A DNA stretch of 9,195 nucleotides, taken from contig JAAWSH010000254.1 of the NCBI GenBank assembly GCA_022801475.1, positions 1 to 9,195 on the forward strand, given 5' to 3'. The DNA is from Acutalibacter sp. GTDB lineage: Bacteria > Bacillota > Clostridia > Oscillospirales > Acutalibacteraceae. The first letter of the stretch is position 1. Each line of letters opens with the position of its first letter. A program made the translations under genes and the position numbers. Under the pieces are notes generated by a model that did no database searches, was not told the DNA's origin, and was given only the letters and a program-made list of their open reading frames with translations. Below, in pieces: positions 1 through 5,053 of the stretch.

Positions 1-377
1 GGCTGGCAAATGTTGTGGTGGAAAATCAGGACTTTGAAACCCTCATCCACCACTATGATCGCCCTGATACCTTTTTCTATCTCGACCCGCCCTATTTCTC
101 CACCGAGGATATGTATGCGGTGGAATTTGCTTGGACCGACCATGTACGCCTGCGGGACACGGCAGCAAATATGCAGGGCCGGTTCCTACTCTCTTATAAC
201 GATTGTGCAGAGGTTCGGGAGTTGTACGAGGGATTTCCTGTGTTCGATTTCACCAGGGTACACTCTATGGCCCAGAGGTATGAAGCCGGGAAGGAATTCA
301 AAGAACTGCTTATTGGCAACTATGACCTGTTCGAGCGGGAAAAGGCCAAGCCCGCTCAGTTAGCAGTTGATATATAA
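1..377 (+). CDS. D12-class DNA adenine-N6 methyltransferase, C-terminal part (5' end outside window)
   Basis: This is the C-terminal roughly 125 residues of a D12-class (Dam-like) adenine-N6 methyltransferase. The reading frame is open from base 3 and ends at TAA 375-377. The catalytic DPPY motif lies about 28 residues into the visible part (FYLDPPYFS). It is followed by the FLLSYND and ELLIGNYDLF segments that D12 enzymes carry after the catalytic motif. The enzyme class transfers a methyl group from S-adenosylmethionine to adenine N6 in a short DNA site. No partner endonuclease is visible, so it may be an orphan methylase, as is common on conjugative elements and phages. Two small AbrB-like genes follow on the same strand and overlap each other or nearly so, which suggests one operon. 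The family is confident; the target sequence cannot be read. The N-terminal SAM-binding part is outside the window. Confidence 0.88.
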   Translation, partial: LANVVVENQDFETLIHHYDRPDTFFYLDPPYFSTEDMYAVEFAWTDHVRLRDTAANMQGRFLLSYNDCAEVRELYEGFPVFDFTRVHSMAQRYEAGKEFKELLIGNYDLFEREKAKPAQLAVDI

Positions 378-675
378 AAAGGAAGTGTTTTTTGTTAATA
401 ACAGCAGCCAGTTTATTCTGGTGTCCGTGCCCTTGGAAATGTTCCTGGAAGCGGGCATCAATACCGAAATCATCATCCAGGTGAGCGCTCGTGAGGGCAA
501 GATCATCATCGACACGCCGGATACTACGGAGGATTATGTCTGCGACTGTGACTGTGAGAACTGTCCACTAAACGCTATGCCTTACGAATTGGTGTGCGAA
601 AGAGTTGGCACAAGTGCCAACTCTACTGCCCCTGCGAGGCCAACTGCGATGGAAGGGGGCACGATGAATGAATAG
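367..675 (+). CDS. AbrB-like small protein with a C-terminal Cys cluster (start uncertain)
   Basis: A small protein of about 90-102 residues. Its N-terminal half (VSVPLEMFLEAGI...IIQVSAREGKIIIDTPD) has the beta-hairpin pattern of the AbrB/MazE/SpoVT fold: an aliphatic strand, a Leu/Ala helix start, then an EGKIII-type strand. The second half carries a dense cysteine cluster (C-x-C-x-C-x2-C, from about base 541), possibly a metal site. I recall similar AbrB-plus-CDGDCENCP proteins on clostridial conjugative elements. The start is unclear. The listed TTG at 367 overlaps the methylase end and has no good ribosome site. A good SD (AAGGAAG, 379-385) lies inside the frame, and the codon at ideal spacing (394) is GTT. 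GTG at 385 or 421 are alternatives. The stop at 673-675 overlaps the next gene by 8 bases. The role is probably regulatory DNA binding, by inference only. Confidence 0.65.
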   Translation: MIYKKEVFFVNNSSQFILVSVPLEMFLEAGINTEIIIQVSAREGKIIIDTPDTTEDYVCDCDCENCPLNAMPYELVCERVGTSANSTAPARPTAMEGGTMNE

Positions 676-1015
676 GAAACTGCTGCGTATTTTGGGTAAG
701 CGAGGGTGCATTACCATCCCCTTTGAAATCCGGCAGCGGGTGGGCTTTGTCTACAACGACGTGCTGTCTTTTACGGAATCCAGTGATGGCCAGTCGGTGA
801 TTGTCCATAGGGAGAAACTCTGCGATAGCTGCCAGGGCAAGGCCACACAAGATATGGCAGAGGACAAGGCCATGCTGTTGGAGTTGCTGGATTCCCTGCC
901 CACGGAACTGCAAAAGGTGGCGTTCGTGCAGCTTTCAGAGAGCCTGGGCAGGCTGCCAAAGAGAGAAATTCGAACTGGACCGCCACGCCTCCGGGAAGCG
1001 GAAACGCCTATGTGA
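668..1015 (+). CDS. AbrB/MazE/SpoVT-family DNA-binding protein
   Basis: This encodes a 115-residue protein. Residues 2-26 (LLRILGKRGCITIPFEIRQRVGF) match the swapped-hairpin AbrB DNA-binding domain well, with the hallmark (K/R)RG-x-ITIP-x-EIR. A strand follows (NDVLSFTES...SVIVHREKL), then a CDSC pair near residues 53-56, and a C-terminal helical segment rich in Leu and acidic residues (residues 67-98), likely for oligomerisation. Start ATG 668 overlaps the previous stop and has a purine-rich SD (GGAAGGGGG, 651-659). AbrB-type proteins bind AT-rich operators as transition-state regulators or antitoxins. No toxin gene follows, so a regulator of the surrounding mobile element is the better guess. 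The last ~15 residues (GPPRLREAETPM) look low in conservation. Confidence 0.82.
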   Translation: MNRKLLRILGKRGCITIPFEIRQRVGFVYNDVLSFTESSDGQSVIVHREKLCDSCQGKATQDMAEDKAMLLELLDSLPTELQKVAFVQLSESLGRLPKREIRTGPPRLREAETPM

Positions 1016-1016
1016 T

Positions 1017-1079
1017 AGGAGGTGTTCGCGTATAAAAACGATCCGTGCTCCGCCCAGATTGTGGGGCATTTTTGGCTGA
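1017..1079 (+). other. Orphan Shine-Dalgarno with short degenerate reading frame
   Basis: A perfect AGGAGGT (1017-1023) directly follows the stop of the AbrB gene. No canonical start codon lies at proper spacing in the frame that reads IKTIRAPPRLWGIFG and stops at TGA 1077-1079. The codon 8 bases after the SD is ATA (1032). GTG 1022 overlaps the SD itself and opens the frame that runs on into the lipoprotein. This may be a decayed small gene whose ATG became ATA. The confidence is low. Confidence 0.25.
1048..1073 (+). terminator. Weak terminator-like hairpin after the AbrB gene
   Basis: GTGCTCC (1048-1054) can pair with GGGGCAT (1062-1068, two G-U pairs), and the stem is followed by five T residues. 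The stem is imperfect and short. It would end the methylase/AbrB transcript ahead of the promoter at 1111-1138. Confidence 0.35.
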
Positions 1080-1110
1080 ATCTTTGTTGCATATTTATTC
1101 GGATTTGGTC

Positions 1111-1138
1111 TGGACTTTTCCGCATCTTGTGGTATGCT
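1111..1138 (+). promoter_or_regulatory. Probable sigma-A promoter of the lipoprotein gene
   Basis: An extended -10 element TGGTATGCT (TATGCT at 1133-1138) is preceded by TGGACT (1111-1116) with a 16-base spacer. The start codon at 1175 lies about 30 bases beyond the predicted start site, with SD AGAAAGG (1159-1165). Confidence 0.45.
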
Positions 1139-1174
1139 TGTGGTCAAGAAAAACTCCAAGAAAGGATGAAATCC

Positions 1175-1960
1175 ATGAAGAAAATCTTGACTACAATCCT
1201 AGCCGCAACCATCTTGGTAAGCAGCGCCGGATGCCAGGTACAACAGCCCCAGGCAACGAGCTCAGAGCCAGAACCCGCGCCCCAGGCGATTGTGCTGAAT
1301 GTGGCCCCACCCACTGATATCAGCGAGGAACGCATTGACACGAGTACCGTTATAGCGCAAATCACGGCTGGCCTCAAGGTTAGGGTGGATACGGCAGAGA
1401 AGAAAAAGGAGGTCACGCAGGCCGCAAAAGAGAAACCTCATGCCTCCCCCACTGCTGAGCAGGAAAAGGCGCAGGAACCCCAAGAAAAGCCGGAAATGCA
1501 GCAATCCAGCCCCACCGACGAGCCAAAACAGGAAACACCCGCCAGCGAACCGGACGCTTATCTCAAGGTGACCGTGAAAGCCACACCCACCCCACCGCCA
1601 GCGGCTACTACCGCGCCGACACCTGCGCCCACGCCGGAGCCGCCTGCTCCGACCCCGGCACCTCCCGTGGCAACACCGGAGCCAGTACAGCCCACCCCGG
1701 AACCAGTACCCAGCTTCGATATCGGCTACTGGATAGGCTACGCGCAAAGCTGCGCATAAGGCTTGGGCCTGCGGCTGGAAAGCAGCGCGGTAGACTGCTG
1801 GGACAACCCCATCGGGGCCGGTCCGCACAGCACCTGCCTGGAGAGGGACATCAGCAGTCGGATGAATAGATATGCAAATGACCCGGATATCACCGACGTG
1901 TGGATATGGTATGAATCCACCGGCGGGAACAACTACAACATCTATATCGGGTACGCATGA
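1175..1960 (+). pseudogene. Pro/Thr-rich lipoprotein gene split by an in-frame TAA
   Basis: The start at ATG 1175 is favoured over 1166 because SD AGAAAGG (1159-1165) abuts 1166 but is 9 bases from 1175. Residues 1-20 form a lipoprotein signal (MKKILTTILAATILVSSAGC), so the product would be anchored outside the membrane. A charged Lys/Glu/Gln-rich stretch follows, then a low-complexity linker of TPTPPP / PTPEPP type repeats (about residues 130-182) that probably spans the wall. A C-terminal domain then begins (FDIGYWIGYAQSCA) but stops at TAA 1757-1759. In the same frame the sequence continues without interruption as GLGLRLESSAVDCWDNPIGA and on to RMNRYANDPDITDVWIWYES and NIYIGYA, ending at TGA 1958-1960. 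That continuation reads as the rest of one domain. One base change explains the break, so I call it a pseudogene, or a truncated 194-residue product. The function is unknown. Similar lipoproteins occur near the ends of clostridial conjugative elements (recollection, not searched). Confidence 0.75.
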
Positions 1961-1974
1961 TAGAAAAAAACTTC

Positions 1975-2005
1975 AAAGGACACCGCAAAAGTGGTGTCCT
2001 TTTTT
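1975..2005 (+). terminator. Strong Rho-independent terminator
   Basis: AAAGGACACCGC (1975-1986) pairs with GTGGTGTCCTTT (1991-2002; one G-U pair) around an AAAA loop, followed by a T run to 2005. It lies 15 bases after the lipoprotein frame's final stop. This suggests the transcription unit is the full split gene and ends here. Confidence 0.9.
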
Positions 2006-2264
2006 AGTACCATATAAGTGTAAGAGATAAGGCATCTCATTAGTGCTTTACCTACTGCACTTATTTTTTTATGCCAAGGGAGTAATAGGTCTGACGTGGC
2101 TTTTTTGGGATTCACCACATCCGTCAATAAAACCGTCAACCACCCCTTATTATAAACAGTCGTTTAAGCAGGTTGAAACCCGTAAGGCGCTTTCGTGTAA
2201 CGAACTAAAATGATCTGTAATAAGTGTGGATGGGACAATTACAAATCTATTTTGGAGGTTACAG
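2006..2264. other. Non-coding left side of the IS110 element, candidate bridge-RNA region
   Basis: No supported gene lies here. In IS110-group elements the long non-coding end upstream of the transposase encodes the bridge RNA that pairs donor and target. This stretch occupies that position. Visible structure: GAGAT/ATCTC (around 2022-2037), AGTGC/GCACT flanking a TTTACCTACT loop and followed by a T run (around 2040-2068), a repeated CCGTCAA (around 2119 and 2138), and an 8-bp inverted repeat ATCTGTAA (2213-2220) / TTACAGAT (2259-2266) whose right arm covers the transposase ATG. The exact left end of the element cannot be fixed by eye. The bridge-RNA assignment is from family knowledge and position. 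Confidence 0.35.
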
Positions 2265-3336
2265 ATGATAAGTGTAGGGATTGATGTATCAAAGGAGAAG
2301 AGTACCGTATGTATCTTGAAGCCGTATGGTGAGATAGTGAGCAGACCTTTTGAAGTCTGCCATAGTGATTAATCCGTTTGAGATGAAGGAATACCGCTGT
2401 CAGGGGTTAAGACGTGTGAAGACAGATAAGCAGGATGCCATTACGATCCCTAACTATAGGATTGACCATTGGTATAGGCTGAAGGATTATGAGGCAGAAG
2501 AAAGCGTTTATGCAGAGCTAAAGCTTTTGGGAAGACAGTACCGCCATTATATGCGGATGCGTGTGGAGAGCGTTTTGGAGCTGACCCATCTTCTGGACTA
2601 TACAATGCCTGGGATCAAAACATTATTGAAAGGCTGGAATGAAACTAATGGAAAAGACAAGCTTGGGGACTTTGCGGAAGAATACTGGCATTATGATAAT
2701 ATCACAAAGAAGTCAGAGGAACAGTTTATAATAGGGAGCTACCTAAAATGGGCGAAAAAGAAGGAATACCATCAAAGCCAGGATAAAGCTGTCAAGATCT
2801 ACGAGCTGGCAAAGGAAGGCATCCCCACAGTTTCCTCCGATACCCCATCGACCAAAATGCTGGTACAGGAGGTGGTACGGGTGTTACGAGAAGTCGATAA
2901 CACTCTGATGAGCATTTTAACACAAATGCAGGCATTAGCCAAGGGCTTGCCGGAATATCCGGTTGTTCGGGCAATGGGAGGTGTTGAGGATGTCCTTGCA
3001 CCGAAATTGATAGCGGAAATTGGAGATGTAAGGAAATTTCATAGCGGGAAAGCCCTGGTTGCCCATGCAGGGATTGACGCTCCGCCATACCAGTCAGGGC
3101 AGTTCATGGGGACAGAGAGAAAAATATCCAAAAGAGGTTCTTCCAGTCTGCGGAAGATAGGATATGAAGTGATGAGATGTCTGAAAACGCATAAAAAGCC
3201 AGAGGACGCAGCAGTGTATAGATTTATTTTGAAGAAAGAAAAAGAAGGGAAATCAAAGCGTGCAGCTAAAATAGCAGGGTTAAATAAATTCCTGCGAATT
3301 TATTATGCACGTGTGATGGAAGTGCACCAGAGCTAA
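2265..3336 (+). pseudogene. IS110-family transposase with internal deletion and frame change
   Basis: The frame opens at ATG 2265 (SD TTGGAGG, 2252-2258) with MISVGIDVSKEKSTVCILKP, the N-terminal DEDD/RuvC-like motif of IS110 transposases (first catalytic Asp in GIDVSK). It reaches a stop at 2370-2372 after 35 codons. The rest reads in another frame from about 2362 (IVINPFEMKEYRCQGLRRVKTDKQDA...) to TAA 3334-3336. That part includes the KTDKQDA Asp pair, the long central helices, and the C-terminal transposase_20 domain (VRAMGGVEDVLAPKLIAEIG, then AHAGIDAPPYQSG and ISKRGSSSLRK). Family members usually have about 50-60 residues, containing a (M/L)EATGIYH segment with the second catalytic residue, between these parts. 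Here that piece is missing and the junction (2361-2370) is out of frame. The combined coding capacity is about 357 codons, against roughly 400 or more normally. The enzyme should be inactive. Confidence 0.9.
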
Positions 3337-3354
3337 AGAGAACAAAAAGCAGGG

Positions 3355-3394
3355 CTACAGTAGACCGGATTTTCTGCCGGTCTACTTGTCGTAG
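3355..3394 (+). repeat. 10-bp inverted repeat after the transposase gene
   Basis: AGTAGACCGG (3359-3368) and CCGGTCTACT (3377-3386) form a perfect stem with an 8-base loop. It is extended by CTAC (3355-3358) / GTAG (3391-3394) around a bulge. There is no T run after it, so it is more likely a structure of the element's right end than a standard terminator. Confidence 0.6.
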
Positions 3395-3404
3395 GAAAAT
3401 TTTG

Positions 3405-3458
3405 AAGAAAAAATTATTAAAAACCCGCTAAAAAATCTTGACTTTTGTTAGCGGGTTT
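3405..3458 (-). terminator. Rho-independent terminator for the minus strand
   Basis: The perfect 11-bp inverted repeat AAACCCGCTAA (3421-3431) / TTAGCGGGTTT (3448-3458) has A/T-rich loop bases that can extend the stem. On the minus strand it is followed by TTTTTAATAATTTTTT. It ends the minus-strand transcript that contains the CD3324-like remnant. Confidence 0.8.
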
Positions 3459-3593
3459 GGTACCTTTCACCTCACCCCACAATTTTCGGTTCTGGGGGCG
3501 CATGGGTACGTAGAGTACCTGGCCCTCGGCATATTGCTGGAGCTGTTCCAGCACAGCCTGGGGCAGTATTGCCTTTGCGTTCAGATATTTCAT
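3417..3593 (-). pseudogene. CD3324-family protein, truncated (N-terminal half only)
   Basis: From ATG 3593 (a TTG lies 9 bases upstream at 3602; SD GGGAG 3607-3603) the minus strand reads MKYLNAKAILPQAVLEQLQQYAEGQVLYVPMRPQNRKLWGEV. This matches the start of CD3324-family small proteins, which normally continue into a C-terminal helix-turn-helix and total about 85 residues. Here similarity stops near residue 42, and the last ~13 residues (KPANKSQDFLAGF) are translated from the terminator hairpin, so the helix-turn-helix is gone. The gene appears to have been deleted internally and joined to a downstream terminator. The product is 58 residues if made. The family call is from recollection of the conserved N-terminus (MKY.NA...LP...L..IQ.Y..G..iYiP). 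Confidence 0.68.
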
Positions 3594-3762
3594 CCGGCTC
3601 AACTCCCGACTCGTTAAAATAATTCGAGTGCAGAGTCGAGAAAAATCCGTCTCTCGCCAGTGTGATTATCTCAAAACGCAGTTTGAGTTTTGCTCCATGC
3701 AGGTCAATCACAATTTCCCTCTACTCTGCATGGAGCTGGCAGTCTGCGGCCATAATTTGCAT
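3472..3762 (-). pseudogene. Small gene of unknown family interrupted by TAG
   Basis: On the minus strand a perfect AGGAGG (3774-3769) sits 6 bases before ATG 3762. The frame reads MQIMAADCQLHAE and then stops at TAG 3723-3721. The same frame continues as REIVIDLHGAKLKLRFEIITLARDGFFSTLHSNYFNE, which looks like real coding sequence (alternating hydrophobic strands). It runs on to TGA 3472-3474, overlapping the CD3324 remnant; the last part after about residue 50 is probably not native. A CAG-to-TAG change (HAE[Q]REIV) would explain the break. Alternatively GTG 3711, with SD-like AGAGGG, is a separate start and the 13-codon ORF is a leader peptide. I do not recognise the family. Confidence 0.45.
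3693..3735 (-). repeat. 10-bp inverted repeat around the internal TAG and GTG
   Basis: CTCCATGCAG (3693-3702) and CTGCATGGAG (3726-3735) are perfect inverted copies, 23 bases apart. On the minus-strand RNA one arm codes for the end of the 13-residue ORF, and the loop holds the TAG, the SD-like AGAGGG and the GTG at 3711. Confidence 0.7.
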
Positions 3763-3854
3763 AGGGGACCTCCTTTTACTCTAGAGTATGTTTAAAACCG
3801 AAGAAATGCTGGATTTTTGGCCAGGGACCAGGGGGTTCAAGGAAAAAACCACAA

Positions 3855-3873
3855 GAAAGGCTTGCCGCCTTTC
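3855..3873 (-). terminator. Leader hairpin, possible attenuator
   Basis: GAAAGGC (3855-3861) / GCCTTTC (3867-3873) with a 5-base loop. On the minus strand TTGTGGTTTTTT follows. An upstream GCCTTT (minus strand; AAAGGC on plus, 3890-3895) can pair with the same AAAGGC arm, so the terminator and an alternative stem exclude each other. Confidence 0.5.
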
Positions 3874-3959
3874 GAAGATTTTTGACACCAAAGGCACCGC
3901 TTCTGGGCAAAAAGACCTCATTCCCTCTATTTTTCAACAAGCCCTCATTCATTATGTAC

Positions 3960-3988
3960 AGTATAGCGGGTTTTTTTCAAGAAGTCAA
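3960..3988 (-). promoter_or_regulatory. Near-consensus sigma-A promoter, minus strand
   Basis: On the minus strand TTGACT (3988-3983), a 17-base spacer and TATACT (3965-3960) match the sigma-A consensus at 5/6 in each hexamer. The expected start is near 3953. The transcript would read through the leader hairpin at 3855-3873, then the TAG-split gene and the CD3324 remnant. Confidence 0.7.
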
Positions 3989-4163
3989 ATTGGTGGAAAG
4001 CGGTTCCGGCATGTATGTCTATTGTGGTAGCTCCTTTCTCTGGCTCAAGGTGTATTGTTAAGACCTTTGAACATTTGTTGTGTACTGCCACGTTATCCAT
4101 TCGGGTACAACGCGACGCTTTCTCTACCCACTGCATCTCACCAGGCATGGGGACTGCGCCTCA

Positions 4164-4216
4164 ATTGTTTCAGGAATCGCACGCATTTTTAGCGGCTCTG
4201 GATTCACAGAAACAAT
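4164..4216. repeat. Interrupted palindrome beyond the MATE remnant
   Basis: ATTGTTTC (4164-4171) / GAAACAAT (4209-4216) are perfect inverted copies, and inside them GAATC (4174-4178) / GATTC (4201-4205) continue the pairing after a 2/3-base mismatch. There is also a short CGC/GCG at the tip. It lies 15 bases past the MATE stop on the minus strand but lacks a T run. The rest of about 3990-4231 holds no gene I can support. Confidence 0.55.
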
Positions 4217-4231
4217 GGCCAAGCTGACGCC

Positions 4232-4470
4232 CTATATCTTTGCGTTTTTCTGTTTTCTCAGTTCTATACTCACCAGCACAACAGACAGTACAAATGCCAT
4301 GAAATCCGCAGCAGGCCCCGCAAACAACATCCCCAGGATCCCAAAGCGGAGCGGGAGAAGCAGCTTAAGGGGAATCAGGAAAAAGACCGCCTCATCAGCG
4401 CCGGCAGGGCTCCTCTCATTGCTTTTCCTATCGCAGTAAAGAAGCTGGAAGAGAACAGCTGGAATGTCCC
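4232..4470 (-). pseudogene. MATE efflux transporter, frameshifted C-terminal remnant
   Basis: The minus strand reads GTFQLFSSSFFTAIGKAMRGALPALMR in one frame (about 4470-4392). The next frame then reads AVFFLIPLKLLLPLRFGILG and onward to MLFAGPAADFMAFVLSVVLV, ending with basic residues and TAG 4234-4232. Together this is the last two to three membrane segments of a MATE (multidrug and toxin extrusion) Na+/H+-coupled exporter. Its typical features are the (F)FxAIGKA loop, the FLIPL...LPL.FG segment, the AGP.AD turn and a basic tail. One base is missing near 4390-4398, where the frame changes. Upstream of about 4470 the similarity disappears (a stop falls near 4491-4493), so the N-terminal three quarters are deleted. 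It is not functional. It suggests an efflux locus once stood here, perhaps with the minus-strand genes below it. Confidence 0.75.
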
Positions 4471-4755
4471 TCTTACCGGAAACCGGCCCTACCGCGCACC
4501 TGCGAAAGCGCTAGAGCCATTCTTTGTGTTACTCGAAACACTCCGCAGTCCGGGATCAGGGCGCCCATGGACTGTATTTGCTGCCTATGCCGTTGTGGAG
4601 GCGCACATGGAAAAACCAGGAAAAGAGCGCTAGGATCTTCCCAAATTGCATATCTTAATGCCCCGATTCTTTTCTGTTTTTGGAAAACTATACCCTCGCT
4701 CTGTTAAAAAGCACATAGTCTTCTGATGATTTTTTGCTTTTTTTGTAAATAATCC
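4471..4755. other. Stretch without a supported gene
   Basis: No supported gene is seen on either strand. A plus-strand frame ending at TAG 4630-4632 (reading LLETLRSPGSGRPWTVFAAY near its end) looks mildly coding but has no start of its own, and its 5' part is the antisense of the MATE remnant. From about 4640 the DNA is A/T-rich. Confidence 0.4.
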
Positions 4756-4784
4756 TTGACACACAAAAAAAGATGTGATATACT
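4756..4784 (+). promoter_or_regulatory. Near-perfect sigma-A promoter
   Basis: TTGACA (4756-4761, 6/6) and TATACT (4779-4784, 5/6) are separated by 17 bases. The predicted start is near 4791. The next certain gene starts at 5236, so the promoter drives either a long leader or a separate short RNA. Confidence 0.75.
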
Positions 4785-4790
4785 AATGCA

Positions 4791-5007
4791 AAAGCAAGTG
4801 TACAGTTTTTTATCGCTAAGCACCAACAAGTTATTAGCAAGGGCAAGCATCTTGGAACAGGAACTAGTTCGATCCCTTCAATCCGGGACCACAAAGAGAC
4901 AAAATATTATAAATGATGGGTTGCATGTAAAAAGACAGTGGTTTTGTTCTTTTCTTTAAAATATCATATAATCACATTTACATATTCTGCTCTTTTTGTA
5001 GTAATCC
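4791..5007 (+). other. Transcribed region of unknown content after the strong promoter
   Basis: The stretch contains CAAG/CTTG (around 4844-4854), a perfect 10-base palindrome GAACTAGTTC (4861-4870), a TCCC/GGGA pair (around 4872-4890), and GCTAA/TTAGC flanking a 14-base loop (around 4814-4837). A 57-codon frame from ATG 4786 to TAA 4959 (MQKQVYSFLSLSTNKLLARA...) lacks an SD, and its ATG lies before the predicted start site, so I do not call it a gene. It could be a small RNA or a leader. Confidence 0.3.
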
Positions 5008-5036
5008 TGTACAAATTCTCCCAACCATCATATCAT
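5008..5036 (+). promoter_or_regulatory. Probable promoter of the secreted-protein/ABC transporter unit
   Basis: TGTACA (5008-5013, 4/6) and TATCAT (5031-5036, 5/6) have a 17-base spacer. The predicted start is near 5043, just before the palindrome at 5054-5069, which is where a repressor operator would sit. Confidence 0.45.
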
Positions 5037-5053
5037 AAATTTTCTAAATCTCA

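Larger units (their letters stand above)
2265..3400 (+). mobile_element. Defective IS110-family insertion sequence (left boundary uncertain)
   Basis: The element consists of the broken transposase gene plus a short 3' non-coding tail (3337 to about 3400) and a longer 5' non-coding end upstream of 2265. This layout, with a long left and a short right end, fits the IS110 group and not the IS1111 group. IS110 elements have no obvious terminal inverted repeats and make little or no target duplication, so borders cannot be called by eye. The right border must lie before the facing terminator that starts around 3405. Confidence 0.6.

Noticed and set aside
1262..1828. Minus-strand 188-codon frame rich in Arg/Gly
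   Set aside because: It is the complement of the Pro/Thr-rich linker of the lipoprotein gene; such repeats keep opposite frames open by composition.
2350..3336. Programmed frameshift in the IS110 transposase
   Set aside because: A whole catalytic segment is missing, not only a frame change, and IS110 transposases are normally one frame.
1757..3723. Stop-codon reassignment to explain the in-frame TAA and TAG
   Set aside because: The two interruptions use different stop codons, and neighbouring genes use TAA, TAG and TGA as real stops, so mutation is simpler.
4438..4632. Plus-strand frame ending ...LLETLRSPGSGRPWTVFAAY...
   Set aside because: It has no start codon or SD of its own, and its 5' part is antisense to the recognisable MATE remnant.
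4862..4893. tRNA-like GTTCGATCCC and CCGGGACCA segment
   Set aside because: The T-arm bases do not pair and no D-arm, anticodon arm or acceptor stem can be formed around it.
4786..4959. 57-codon frame MQKQVYSFLS...
   Set aside because: It has no SD, and its ATG lies only two bases after the -10 hexamer, upstream of the predicted transcript start.
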